Shown here piece after piece: positions 24,594 to 32,845 of a stretch of DNA of 43,128 nt. Each line of letters begins with the position of its first letter. Position 1 is the first letter of the stretch. Source of the DNA: Runella limosa DSM 17973. GTDB taxonomy: Bacteria; Bacteroidota; Bacteroidia; Cytophagales; Spirosomataceae. The notes below the pieces were generated by a model. That model saw only the letters and a list, made by a program, of their open reading frames with translations, had not been told where the DNA came from and ran no database searches. The stretch spans positions 314,657 through 357,784 of the forward strand of contig NZ_KI519424.1 of the NCBI RefSeq assembly GCF_000482465.1, given 5' to 3'. Position numbers and translations under genes: made by a program.

Positions 24594-26282
24594 ATGAGTT
24601 TTATTGACTGGATTGTCTTAATTGGTACCCTCAGTTTTATTATTATTTACGGTATTTACCGAAGCCGTGGCAAACAAAACATTGATGATTATCTTATTGC
24701 AGGTCAATCGCTGCCTTGGTACCACGTATGCTTTTCCGTAATGGCTACGCAAGCAAGTGCGATTACTTTTTTATCTGCCCCAGGCCAAGGCTTTGCCGAC
24801 GGAATGCGTTTTGTTCAGTTCTATTTTGGGCTTCCACTGGCGATGGTTGTGCTAAGTATCACTTTTGTGCCTATTTTTCACCGACTTAAAGTGTTTACTG
24901 CCTACGAATTTCTCGAAACTAGGTTTGATGGTCGGGTTCGTATTTTTACCGTTATCCTATTTTTATTATCACGCGGGCTTTCAACGGGGCTTTCTATTTA
25001 CGCTCCTTCCATCATTTTAGCCACTATTTTAGGCTGGGATTTAACTTGGACTAATATTTTGATGGGCTCGTTGGTTCTTATTTATACCGTTACGGGCGGC
25101 ACAAAAGCCATTTCGCACACCCACTTACAGCAAATGATTATTGTAACCATGGCCATGTTTGTGGCAGGTTACATGGTTGTTCATTTGTTGCCCAGTGACA
25201 TTGGTTTTGTAGATGCGCTCAAGATTGCGGGTAAAGCAGGACGTCTTAACACCATTGATTTTCATTTTGACCCCAATAGCCGTTATAATATTTGGTCGGG
25301 TCTGATTGGAGGTTTCTTTTTGCAACTATCGTATTTTGGCACTGACCAATCGCAAGTAGGCCGCTACCTCACGGGAGAATCCATCGGACAAAGTCGCATG
25401 GGGCTCGTAATGAATGGTTTGTTGAAAATCCCGATGCAATTCCTGATTTTGCTCGTTGGCGTGCTCGTTTTTGTCTATTATCAATACAATCCCGCCCCGT
25501 TATTTTTTAACAAAGTAGAAACTGACAAACTCAGAAATAGCGAATACGCCGCCGATTACCAATCGTTGGAAGAGAAACATTCATTGGCAGTGAGCAGTCA
25601 GCGGGCAGCCGTCGATGGTTTGGCAAAAGCATTGGATTCCAAAGACGAAACTTCGATTACCCATTGGCAAGAAGCCTTGAAAGAATCGGACGATACCCAA
25701 AAGCAACTTAAAAAAGATGCGGTTTCATTGATTAAGAAAAACAACCCAACAGCCGATACCAGCGATGTGAATTACGTCTTCTTGCGATTCGTACTCGACC
25801 GCCTCCCAATTGGACTGATTGGTTTATTAATTGCCGTCATTTTTAGTGCGTCAATGGGCTCGATTGCCGCTGCCTACAACTCCTTGGCCTCTACCACAGT
25901 CGTAGATTTGTACAAACGCATTTATAAAACCGATGCCAGTGACAATCATTATTTGATGGCAACCCGCATTTCTACCATTGGATGGGGCATTTTTTGCATT
26001 TTTGTGGCACAATATGCCAGCAAATTAGGAAGCATGATTGAGGCTGTCAATATCCTTGGTTCGCTTTTCTACGGCGTTATTTTAGGTATATTCTTAGTCG
26101 CGTTTTACTTCAAAAACATTGGCGGAAAAGCCACTTTTTGGGGAGCAATTGTGGCCGAAATCGGCGTAGTTCTATGTTGGTGGTATGACTTGATGGCGTT
26201 TTTATGGCTCAACGTCGTAGGATGTGTACTCGTCATTGCTTTTGCGTGGGTAATTCAAAAACTCAAGCCTGCCAACGCCTAA
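24594..26282 (+). CDS. Sodium:solute symporter (SSS family)
   Basis: A 562-aa inner-membrane transporter with about 13-14 helices. N-terminal WIVLIGTLSFIIIYGIYRSRGKQNIDDYLIAGQSLPWY and FSVMATQASAITFLSAPGQGF are hallmark SSS motifs, as is GGFFLQLSYFGTDQSQVGRYL. A hydrophilic loop (about residues 305-400) with coiled-coil-like heptads interrupts the core before VNYVFLRFVLDRLP; this loop recurs in Bacteroidota members. The substrate (sugar, sialic acid or similar) is unknown. A 46-aa membrane peptide precedes it. The stop overlaps the convergent gene by four bases. Confidence 0.93.
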   Translation: MSFIDWIVLIGTLSFIIIYGIYRSRGKQNIDDYLIAGQSLPWYHVCFSVMATQASAITFLSAPGQGFADGMRFVQFYFGLPLAMVVLSITFVPIFHRLKVFTAYEFLETRFDGRVRIFTVILFLLSRGLSTGLSIYAPSIILATILGWDLTWTNILMGSLVLIYTVTGGTKAISHTHLQQMIIVTMAMFVAGYMVVHLLPSDIGFVDALKIAGKAGRLNTIDFHFDPNSRYNIWSGLIGGFFLQLSYFGTDQSQVGRYLTGESIGQSRMGLVMNGLLKIPMQFLILLVGVLVFVYYQYNPAPLFFNKVETDKLRNSEYAADYQSLEEKHSLAVSSQRAAVDGLAKALDSKDETSITHWQEALKESDDTQKQLKKDAVSLIKKNNPTADTSDVNYVFLRFVLDRLPIGLIGLLIAVIFSASMGSIAAAYNSLASTTVVDLYKRIYKTDASDNHYLMATRISTIGWGIFCIFVAQYASKLGSMIEAVNILGSLFYGVILGIFLVAFYFKNIGGKATFWGAIVAEIGVVLCWWYDLMAFLWLNVVGCVLVIAFAWVIQKLKPANA

Positions 26283-27292
26283 TTGTCGCTTTCCGTTCTG
26301 ACCGAAAATAGTCGCTTCAACCAGCCCATTTTTTCTTCTTTTTCTTCTCTTTTTGCTTGTTCGTCTAAGTCAAAATGAGAGAAATCGGAAAGGATGGGCT
26401 GGCCTGCATCCACCCAACAAGTAAACCAAAAATCCGCCACCATTTTAACCGAAGCACGCATTTGCCGTTCTACTTGGCGGTTTAGCAGCTGGTGGTACCG
26501 TTCCGAAAACTCCCTCGAATAGGTCTTCACTATCACCCCATTACGATCTTCTAATACGTATTTTTGTTCAGGTCGAAATTTCACCGACAACTCCCGCTCA
26601 AAACGTAAGACACTGTCCAATCCTGCATTGGCATTTCGGACGGCCTGCCAAGCGCGATGGGCTACTTTGTGTTCGTACATAGCCGCTCCCACAAACATAT
26701 CGTAACTTTCCCCGTATAGTTCTGCCACTCTCGATTCCCAAAAAGCGTGAATCCCTTCCTGACCCGTCATTTGGCCGTTGTAATTGCGGGTTGTGTGCAG
26801 GGGAACGTTGGCGTCGGCAATGTAATGCCCCAAATCTGCCGCCACACGTAAAATACGGCGGGGATTTTTCTGGCGAAATGCTTCCGTCAACTGAAATTTG
26901 TATTGCTGGATTGCCCACGGTACAGTACCATTGAGCGCCAATGTATCTTCGCCATATTTTTCAACGGCCTCTTTCCAATAATACGGAAGTTTGTACAATG
27001 CACTGTCTCCATACGCCTCAGCGTCAATATAATGGCGTGGGGCCTCTCCCACCACGGCATAACGCCTTTTGTCAGGATTGACCGCATTTTCGGTTAAGTA
27101 GTTAATTTGTTTTTTGAAAAATACTTGCATTTCGGGAGGAAGGCTAAAAACCGCGAGACGATTGATGCGCTGGTGCGCCCAAAAACCCCACTTTATTTTA
27201 CCAGAAAAGCCACAAATTGGGATATTGAGCAATAGCAGAAGAAAAATTAGTGTAAATATTTTCCGAATTAAACATAGATTACAGGGGTACAT
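26279..27292 (-). CDS. Zinc-dependent phospholipase C family protein, exported
   Basis: A 337-aa exported protein resembling the zinc-dependent phospholipase C/S1-P1 nuclease fold. It has a signal segment (IRKIFTLIFLLLLLNIPICG), the first zinc-ligand motif KWGFWAHQRINR, HYIDAEAYGD and DLGHYIADANVPLHTTRNYNGQ, then GIHAFWES. These His/Asp clusters are the expected trinuclear zinc ligands. I use the ATG at 27292; the open frame runs to 27460, but that part is AT-rich and would place a charged stretch before the signal peptide. The C-terminal tail is strongly charged (EQAKREEKEEK). It converges on the symporter with a 4-bp overlap. Confidence 0.78.
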   Translation of the reverse strand: MYPCNLCLIRKIFTLIFLLLLLNIPICGFSGKIKWGFWAHQRINRLAVFSLPPEMQVFFKKQINYLTENAVNPDKRRYAVVGEAPRHYIDAEAYGDSALYKLPYYWKEAVEKYGEDTLALNGTVPWAIQQYKFQLTEAFRQKNPRRILRVAADLGHYIADANVPLHTTRNYNGQMTGQEGIHAFWESRVAELYGESYDMFVGAAMYEHKVAHRAWQAVRNANAGLDSVLRFERELSVKFRPEQKYVLEDRNGVIVKTYSREFSERYHQLLNRQVERQMRASVKMVADFWFTCWVDAGQPILSDFSHFDLDEQAKREEKEEKMGWLKRLFSVRTESDN

Positions 27293-27658
27293 CCCAAATT
27301 TTATTTGGTATTTGTTCTTTACACAAAAGTGTAATATCGCATTTTTTATCCTCAAAAACCGAAATAAAACCATTTTTGAACTGCAAAATGGCTTAAAATA
27401 AGTTTTTGAATTAAGTAATTGGCTGAGTATTTTTTGCAGAATCATCGAATTAATCTTCAAATTTTTACTGAGACGTTGAATAAGGTTGTATCGTCACTTT
27501 TAATACAGTCGTAATTTGATTTGGCAAAAAGCAAAAAATACAGAATTATTTATATTTTTAATAAAAAAAGTACAATTTTTAAATTTCGTTCGTTATCTTT
27601 GCACCGTATTCAAAATCAGACGTGAAAACTGAAATTTAAAAATCAAATTATTACCAAA
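27293..27658. other. AT-rich intergenic region
   Basis: Between the divergent zinc-PLC-like and Dabb genes. It contains poly-A/T tracts and a clear -7 promoter box at 27594; no RNA gene, hairpin or coding frame with a credible start is seen, apart from the possible N-terminal extension of the left gene. Confidence 0.6.
27594..27601 (+). promoter_or_regulatory. -7 promoter element of the Dabb gene
   Basis: TATCTTTG matches TAnnTTTG exactly within TTATCTTTGCA, a form very common in this phylum. It lies 57 bases before the ATG at 27659. The -33 TTTG is not obvious. Confidence 0.5.
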
Positions 27659-28057
27659 ATGAACAAGAAGAAGTTTTTCGGATATATCAAACCAGTATTT
27701 GGCCTTTGTGTATTTATGCTCATCATTTACGGAGCCTACACGCCAAGTCAGAATGCAGAGATTCAAAAAATCGTTTGTATTAAATTTAAGGCCGACGCAA
27801 GTGCCGCCGATATTGAGCGCCACATGAACGAGTTTGCCCAACTCCGCCGTGAGATTCACCAAATGGTTGCTTACTCAGGTGGTAAAACGTTGAGCGTGGC
27901 AGGAAGCTCAGAATATGATGCAATGCACTATCTTACTTTCCGCACAAAGGATGACATTTTGACGTTCCAAAATCACCCAAAATACCAAGAATTTGTAAAA
28001 AACAACCAAGCCTCTTGGGAAAAAGAATTGGTGATTGATGCAAGCATTGCTAAATAG
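27659..28057 (+). CDS. Dabb family (stress-responsive A/B barrel) protein, membrane-anchored or exported
   Basis: A 132-aa protein. An N-terminal hydrophobic segment (PVFGLCVFMLIIYGAYTP) is followed by a ferredoxin-like alpha-beta-barrel domain: IQKIVCIKFKADASAADIERHMNEF begins it and MHYLTFRTKDDILTFQNHPKYQEFV, with its conserved HP-x-Y-x-x-F, ends it. Dabb proteins are dimeric and most have no known activity. It stands next to the sigma/anti-sigma locus but on the other strand, separated by a strong terminator. Confidence 0.82.
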   Translation: MNKKKFFGYIKPVFGLCVFMLIIYGAYTPSQNAEIQKIVCIKFKADASAADIERHMNEFAQLRREIHQMVAYSGGKTLSVAGSSEYDAMHYLTFRTKDDILTFQNHPKYQEFVKNNQASWEKELVIDASIAK

Positions 28058-28080
28058 TTTTTGATAAAAACTCTCCAACA

Positions 28081-28108
28081 AAAAAGTCCCGCAAAAGCGG
28101 GACTTTTT
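28081..28108. terminator. Bidirectional terminator, 12-bp stem
   Basis: AAAAAGTCCCGC (28081-28092) pairs perfectly with GCGGGACTTTTT (28097-28108) over an AAAA loop; T-runs on both strands serve the Dabb gene and the convergent anti-sigma gene. Confidence 0.9.
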
Positions 28109-28127
28109 TGTTGGAGACGGGGCAGGA

Positions 28128-28919
28128 TTACCCTGCCACCTTACCCATCACGTATAACTCTTCCAAATGAGGCGTCGGATTGCCTCCTTTCTTTTCGAGC
28201 GTGACCGCAAATGCTTCTGCTTGTCCCGTCGTTTTCATTTTTTGGAAGGCAGTACTTACATCAAACACGCCTAAATCAACTGGCTTACCTTCCACCAACG
28301 CCCAAAGTTGATATTGTTTGTCAGCGCTAGGAGTAGGCAATGACAAAACACTTAACTGAACTTCCTGCGTTTTAGGATTCCACACAACCCGTACCGAACT
28401 ATTCGGAGATTTCTCTACCCCTTTCAAAGTGACAAACTGGTTATTGGCATCATTTAATTGCGCAATTTGCGTCGTTTGTGCTTTAATTTCGTTCTGTTGT
28501 TGTGCCACCGTTGTTGAAAGTGTATCCAAACGAGCATTGAAATACACCACCGAGCCCACCAAAGCTGCTACTGAAGCCGCCGCTACCCATCCCCATTGAA
28601 AGGAATTTCCGCGAGAATTAAGCGGTAAAACGGGCACATTATCTTCTTCTTCCTCGGTTACTTCTTCTACCTTGGTTTCTGGTTCATCCTCAGCAAAGAC
28701 GAGCTGTGCCATAATTTTACCTTTCAATGCAGCTGGGGCAGCCACTTTGTTGGCAAAAGCGAATTGTTCTATTGTATCGCTGAGACTATCTAACTCAGTC
28801 CTTATTTCGGGGTAAATTTTAGATAGGCAATCCACTTCCCTCCGTTCCTGATCAGAAACGTTCCCTGAGAGATAGTCTTCTAGGATACCTGATTCTATGT
28901 ATTCTTTAACGTTAATCAT
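28128..28919 (-). CDS. RskA-like anti-sigma factor
   Basis: A 263-aa single-pass membrane anti-sigma factor. The cytoplasmic N-terminal sigma-binding part (about 1-80; ILEDYLSGNVSDQERREVDCLS) lacks the HxxxCxxC zinc signature. An acidic linker (EVTEEEEDN) leads to one helix (GWVAAASVAALVGSVVYF, about 109-127), a coiled coil and a periplasmic RskA-type domain (VRVVWNPKTQEVQLSVLSLP and KQYQLWALVEGKPVDLGVF). Its start overlaps the sigma gene stop by four bases (ATGA), so translation is coupled. It should hold the ECF sigma factor inactive until a periplasmic signal arrives. Confidence 0.9.
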   Translation of the reverse strand: MINVKEYIESGILEDYLSGNVSDQERREVDCLSKIYPEIRTELDSLSDTIEQFAFANKVAAPAALKGKIMAQLVFAEDEPETKVEEVTEEEEDNVPVLPLNSRGNSFQWGWVAAASVAALVGSVVYFNARLDTLSTTVAQQQNEIKAQTTQIAQLNDANNQFVTLKGVEKSPNSSVRVVWNPKTQEVQLSVLSLPTPSADKQYQLWALVEGKPVDLGVFDVSTAFQKMKTTGQAEAFAVTLEKKGGNPTPHLEELYVMGKVAG

Positions 28920-29455
28920 GCACCAAAAAATTTTCTTAAATCCCTAAGAGCACTTCGCACACGCGTTTTTACCGTCCCAAGCGGCATGTCTAGCCTTTGG
29001 GCTGCCTCTTCGTGCGTGTAGCCTCCCCAATACACCATTTCTATCAGCGTTTGCTGCTCCGGTTTTAGTTGCGACACCACTTCTTTAAGTTCGTTATTGT
29101 TAATTTCCTCATATATAGATTGACCTTGTTCTACAGTATATACGGCCGTATCTATGTCTTGGATTTCGAGGCGATTAACCCGCAAATAATCTATCGACGT
29201 ATTTCGTGCGATGTTGAGCATCCAGGTAAACAAACGCCCTTTGCTTGAATCGTATTGGGCAATGTTTTTCCAAATTTTGACGAAGATTTCTTGCAACAAA
29301 TCCTGTGCAGTTTCTTCAGTGCGAACCACCTTTAAGATGACCCCGTACAAGGCGTCGGAGTAATTATCATAAAGGTAATTGAAAGCTTTGCGATCTTGCC
29401 TTCGCAGTAGCTCCAATAGTTCGCTCTCATTCAATTTAGGCGTTTTTAATCCCAT
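28916..29455 (-). CDS. ECF-type RNA polymerase sigma factor (SigK-like)
   Basis: A 179-aa ECF sigma factor. Region 2 (FNYLYDNYSDALYGVILKVV then AQDLLQEIFVKIW, about residues 22-62, with ARNTSIDYLRVNR for -10 recognition) and region 4 (TLIEMVYWGGYTHEEAAQRL then GTVKTRVRSALRDLR) are complete. The RskA-like partner follows directly. The divergent HMA-like and hemoglobin genes begin 167 bp away and are natural candidate targets, which is an inference from position. Confidence 0.93.
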   Translation of the reverse strand: MGLKTPKLNESELLELLRRQDRKAFNYLYDNYSDALYGVILKVVRTEETAQDLLQEIFVKIWKNIAQYDSSKGRLFTWMLNIARNTSIDYLRVNRLEIQDIDTAVYTVEQGQSIYEEINNNELKEVVSQLKPEQQTLIEMVYWGGYTHEEAAQRLDMPLGTVKTRVRSALRDLRKFFGA

Positions 29456-29622
29456 ATAATAAAGTTAAACCACTTGAGAATGGATGGTATATACAAGTAA
29501 ACAAAAGCGAGCGTACTTCTGTTTAAGAGTCTTTCATGTATGCAATATCAAAAAAAAAAATTAGTCCTCTAAATCCAACTTGGCATTAACCATCGTAGAT
29601 AGTACCAAAAAGACTATCGACC

Positions 29623-30054
29623 ATGAAAAAAGGACTTATCAAAACCGCTAAAATTTCGCTTTACTCCTTAGGTTTTCTTTTTGTGGCATTTGTTGTCTAT
29701 GCCAATTTAGAGCCCGCCCCCATGCACGCTTACGTAAAGCCAATTAGCATGACCATCATAAAAGTAGATGGGCTTGACGAAACTACTAATTCGGAAGCGT
29801 TACAAAAACAAATTAGTCAACAAAAAGGGGTCACCGCTTGTACAGTCAACCCCGCAAGTCAACTCGTGAGCATCACTTTTGACCCTGATGCCACCAACGA
29901 GTCTTCTTTGAAGTCATTGGTAGGAACCTATTCTGCCAAAAAAGTTGAGCCTGCTTCCTTTGATGGCATTACAGCAAGCGGCCCTGAGTGCCCCGTGCCG
30001 TTGTCTTACATTCAAGCATTTGAGCGCGCTAAATACGCCTTCTGTTTCCGTTAG
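29623..30054 (+). CDS. Membrane-anchored HMA-fold protein lacking CxxC
   Basis: A 143-aa protein with an N-terminal membrane anchor (ISLYSLGFLFVAFVVYANL) and a domain with the beta-alpha-beta-beta-alpha-beta spacing of heavy-metal-associated domains: MTIIKVDGLDETTNSEAL, then QQKGVTACTVNPASQLVSITFDP. The metal-binding CxxC of that family is absent (the loop reads DGLDETTNSE). Three cysteines occur elsewhere: VTACTV, GPECPVP and AFCFR at the end. It is the first of two genes running away from the ECF sigma gene, 77 bp before the hemoglobin. Fold assignment is from pattern only. Confidence 0.65.
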   Translation: MKKGLIKTAKISLYSLGFLFVAFVVYANLEPAPMHAYVKPISMTIIKVDGLDETTNSEALQKQISQQKGVTACTVNPASQLVSITFDPDATNESSLKSLVGTYSAKKVEPASFDGITASGPECPVPLSYIQAFERAKYAFCFR

Positions 30055-30131
30055 CATCTTTTATTTTCTCTCAATAACTACTCAAGTTTTAATTTAATCC
30101 ATTTTCTCAATCAATTAAATCAATTAAAACC

Positions 30132-30596
30132 ATGAAAAAAGCATTTTTGTCTTTATCGGTTGCGCTTGTGTTCATTATGTCATCTTGTAAGAAAGAAGAA
30201 GAAGCAGCGCCAAAATCATTATATGACCGCCTTGGTGGGGTAAGTGCCATTTCAGCAGTTGTGGATCAATTTATCACAAACGTAGCGGCAGATCCAAACA
30301 TGGTTCGTACGTTTACGCCACTTCTTCAAGAAGTACAAAAGGGAAACACGGCACGTTTGACTGCCCTTCGTAACAACTTGATTGACCAAATTGGTCAGGC
30401 TAGCGGTGGTCCACAAAAATACACAGGAAAAGACATGGTGACGGCCCACAAAGGGATGAAAATCACCGACACTGAGTTTAATTCATTGGTCAATGACTTA
30501 GTAATGGCCTTGAATAAATTCAATGTACCATCTACCGAGCAAAACGAACTTTTAGGTGTTTTAGGAGGCTTAAAAAGCCAAATTGTAGGCCAATAG
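30132..30596 (+). CDS. Lipoprotein group 1 truncated hemoglobin
   Basis: A 154-aa lipoprotein globin. A signal peptide ends in IMSSCKKEEE (acylated Cys19), followed by a complete truncated-globin domain: LYDRLGGVSAISAVVDQF at the start and a proximal-His region TAHKGMKITDTEFNSLV. The heme protein should therefore sit on the periplasmic side or surface, unlike usual cytoplasmic group 1 globins, where it could bind O2 or NO. It lies 77 bp after the HMA-fold gene and ends at a strong terminator. Confidence 0.87.
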   Translation: MKKAFLSLSVALVFIMSSCKKEEEAAPKSLYDRLGGVSAISAVVDQFITNVAADPNMVRTFTPLLQEVQKGNTARLTALRNNLIDQIGQASGGPQKYTGKDMVTAHKGMKITDTEFNSLVNDLVMALNKFNVPSTEQNELLGVLGGLKSQIVGQ

Positions 30597-30624
30597 TAGG
30601 GTCTGGTTGGGTAGTTGAGTATTA

Positions 30625-30647
30625 CAGCAGGGCAAATTGCCCTGCTG
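30625..30647. terminator. Bidirectional terminator, 11-bp palindrome
   Basis: CAGCAGGGCAA (30625-30635) and TTGCCCTGCTG (30637-30647) are perfect complements; TTCTTATTTTT follows on the plus strand. It serves the hemoglobin gene and the convergent methyltransferase gene ending at 30657. Confidence 0.82.
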
Positions 30648-30656
30648 TTCTTATTT

Positions 30657-31859
30657 TTACTCGACCCAAAGTACCAATCCTTTGAGGTAGCTTCCTTCAG
30701 GATGGAAAAGGTTGACGGGGTGATCGGCGGGCTGCGTAATTTGGTGTAAAACCCGCACTTGGCGTCCTGCTTCGATGGCCGCTGCAACTACCGTGTTATA
30801 AAACAGTTCGCGATCCACTACTTGCGAACACGAAAAGGTAAACAATATCCCGTTTGGTTTTAGGTGCTTGATGCCTTCTGCATTCAATCGCTTATATCCT
30901 TGTACGGCACGATGACGCGCCGACATGCTCTTGGCGTAGGCTGGAGGGTCAAGAATCATCAAATCGTAAGTACCAGTTGTTTCTTTTAGAAACTTCATTA
31001 CGTCTTCTGCATACGACTGGTGGTTGGTGGTCTCACCAAAATTGGCTTCCACATTGCGCTCCGTTAATTCTATCGCTTTTTTAGAAGCATCCACCGAATC
31101 GACCGATTGTGCCCCTTCTGCCAAAGCATAAATAGAAAAGCCACCCGAATAACAAAACGCATTCAGCACATTTTTTCCTTTGGCATAGCTTCCCAACAAC
31201 CGTCGGTTATCGCGTTGGTCGAGGAAAAAGCCCGTTTTTTGTCCCGTTTCCCAATCAATCAAAAACGTATGACCGTTTTCTTTGACAGGATGCGGAACGG
31301 GACAACTACCGAAAACGTACCCGTTTTGGGTAGTTTTGGCAAACTCATCGGGCAAGGTATCGGCGCTTTTGTTATAAATGGCCTTCAAATCACTTCCGTA
31401 TAAATCTTGTAATGCTTGCGCCAACTCATCGAGCACGCGGTACATCCCAATTGAATGGGCTTGAATAACCAATACTCCGTTGTAGAAGTCGATAATAAGC
31501 CCAGGTAAACCATCGCCTTCGCCGTGTACCAAGCGGTAGCTGTTGGTGATGGTGTCTTCACTACTCCATTGGGTGGCAAACAACTGCTGGCGAACGGTCA
31601 GTGCTTTTTGCAATTTTTGTTTCCAAAAATCGACGTTGGGTACAATTTGTTCAAAACTGAACAATTTTACGGCAATGTTGCCATTGTGGTAATGCCCCGT
31701 AGCTAAGTACTGGCCACGGCTATCACAAACTTCAACGATTTCACCGTCAGTTGGTTGGCCTTTGATTCGGGCGATTGCCCCCGAAAAAACCCACGGATGA
31801 AACCGCCGTACGGCTTCGTCGCGATTGGGTTTTAGATATACAAGTGGAAAAGAATGCAC
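30657..31859 (-). CDS. Class I SAM-dependent rRNA methyltransferase, RlmI/RlmK type
   Basis: A 400-aa cytoplasmic RNA methyltransferase. An N-terminal PUA domain (VYLKPNRDEAVRRFHPWVFSGAI and GEIVEVCDSRGQYLATG) precedes a Rossmann methyltransferase domain: VLNAFCYSGGFSIYALAEGA (SAM binding), DLMILDPPAYAKS and LFTFSCSQ with the likely catalytic cysteine of m5C enzymes. The length fits RlmI, which modifies 23S rRNA C1962. The open frame continues upstream to 32048, but those 63 codons have no family similarity; the GTG at 31859 starts just before the PUA domain. Divergent from the sugar isomerase-like gene. Confidence 0.87.
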   Translation of the reverse strand: MHSFPLVYLKPNRDEAVRRFHPWVFSGAIARIKGQPTDGEIVEVCDSRGQYLATGHYHNGNIAVKLFSFEQIVPNVDFWKQKLQKALTVRQQLFATQWSSEDTITNSYRLVHGEGDGLPGLIIDFYNGVLVIQAHSIGMYRVLDELAQALQDLYGSDLKAIYNKSADTLPDEFAKTTQNGYVFGSCPVPHPVKENGHTFLIDWETGQKTGFFLDQRDNRRLLGSYAKGKNVLNAFCYSGGFSIYALAEGAQSVDSVDASKKAIELTERNVEANFGETTNHQSYAEDVMKFLKETTGTYDLMILDPPAYAKSMSARHRAVQGYKRLNAEGIKHLKPNGILFTFSCSQVVDRELFYNTVVAAAIEAGRQVRVLHQITQPADHPVNLFHPEGSYLKGLVLWVE

Positions 31860-31882
31860 GAAGATGATTATTAATTGAAAGA

Positions 31883-31890
31883 CAAAAATA
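31883..31890 (-). promoter_or_regulatory. Candidate -7 element of the rRNA methyltransferase gene
   Basis: On the minus strand TATTTTTG matches TAnnTTTG exactly, 23 bases before the GTG at 31859. No -33 element at the right distance, so tentative. It also argues against the long N-terminal extension. Confidence 0.3.
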
Positions 31891-31956
31891 CTTAGCACAA
31901 TGCAAGTAGAAAGCACATTTTTCGTTTTTTTTCCTGAAACTAACCACCAATCACCA

Positions 31957-32796
31957 ATGAATCGTCGCGATTTTTTGAAACAAACATCCGCATTAAGCGC
32001 GGGAATTGCCCTCACACCAAGTCTTTTTACTGAAGCGAAACCCATCAAAAAATTTGGAATTCAGCTTTACAGCGTTCGTGATTTGATGCCAAAAGATGCC
32101 AAAGGAACCATGAAAAAACTGGCTGAAATGGGCTATACTCAATTTGAAAGCTACGGAGGGCCTGACTTTTTGTGGGGAATGTCGCCAAAAGAATGTAAAA
32201 CATTTTTGGGCGATATGGGCGTCAAAATGGTGAGTACGCACTTTGACATGAACAAAGACCTTGACAAAAACATCGAGCGTGGCGCTGAAGCAGGCCTTAA
32301 ATACATGCTTTGTCCTTATCTAGGCCCTCAAAAAACGATTGATGACTGGAAGAAAAAAGCGGATTTGTTCAACCAAGTGGGCGAAAAAGTAACCAACGCG
32401 GGGATGAAATTTGGCTACCACAACCACGATTACTCTTTTAAACCACTCGAAGGACAAATTCCGCACGAGGTACTTTTGGCCAATACCGACCCCAAAAAGG
32501 TCATGTTTGAGTTGGATTTGTGCTGGATTGTGGCAGCAGGTCAGGATGCCGTTGAGCACTTCAAAAAATACGGTAAACGCTACGAATTGGTACACATCAA
32601 AGACATGGTGAAAGACAGTAGCGGCAAAGTAACACAAAAGGATTTGGGACAAGGCTCTATCGACTTTGTGACGATTTTGAAAGCTGCCAAAAAAGCGGGT
32701 GTAAAGTATTACCTTGTAGAACAGGAACAATACCCTGGGGCGTCGATTGATAGCATCAAAGTGGATGCCGATTGGATGAAACAACTTTCGATTTAA
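31957..32796 (+). CDS. Sugar phosphate isomerase/epimerase-like protein with Tat signal
   Basis: A 279-aa xylose-isomerase-like TIM barrel. The N-terminal MNRRDFLKQTSALSAGIAL is a twin-arginine (Tat) signal, so it is exported folded. Conserved metal-site motifs are visible: GYHNHDYSF, FELDLCWI, LVHIKDM and a final YLVEQEQ; KKFGIQLYSVRDL starts the barrel. Related secreted Bacteroidota proteins often sit with sugar dehydrogenases, but here it stands alone. I use the ATG at 31957, since the upstream extension would disrupt the Tat signal. A very stable hairpin follows the stop. Confidence 0.87.
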   Translation: MNRRDFLKQTSALSAGIALTPSLFTEAKPIKKFGIQLYSVRDLMPKDAKGTMKKLAEMGYTQFESYGGPDFLWGMSPKECKTFLGDMGVKMVSTHFDMNKDLDKNIERGAEAGLKYMLCPYLGPQKTIDDWKKKADLFNQVGEKVTNAGMKFGYHNHDYSFKPLEGQIPHEVLLANTDPKKVMFELDLCWIVAAGQDAVEHFKKYGKRYELVHIKDMVKDSSGKVTQKDLGQGSIDFVTILKAAKKAGVKYYLVEQEQYPGASIDSIKVDADWMKQLSI

Positions 32797-32807
32797 AATT
32801 AACGCAA

Positions 32808-32840
32808 AACCTCCCGAAAGTTTTGAACTTTCGGGAGGTT
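32808..32840. terminator. Bidirectional terminator, 15-bp perfect stem
   Basis: AACCTCCCGAAAGTT (32808-32822) pairs fully with AACTTTCGGGAGGTT (32826-32840) over a TTG loop. It lies between the isomerase-like stop (32796) and the convergent SanA-like stop (32846). The long stem with only interrupted T-tracts is unusual but the position is clear. Confidence 0.85.
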
Positions 32841-32845
32841 GTTGT

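Noticed and set aside
31860-32048. 63-codon N-terminal extension of the rRNA methyltransferase
   Set aside because: The family starts at the PUA domain, the extension has a random hydrophobic composition, overlaps the divergent gene and contains a likely promoter box.
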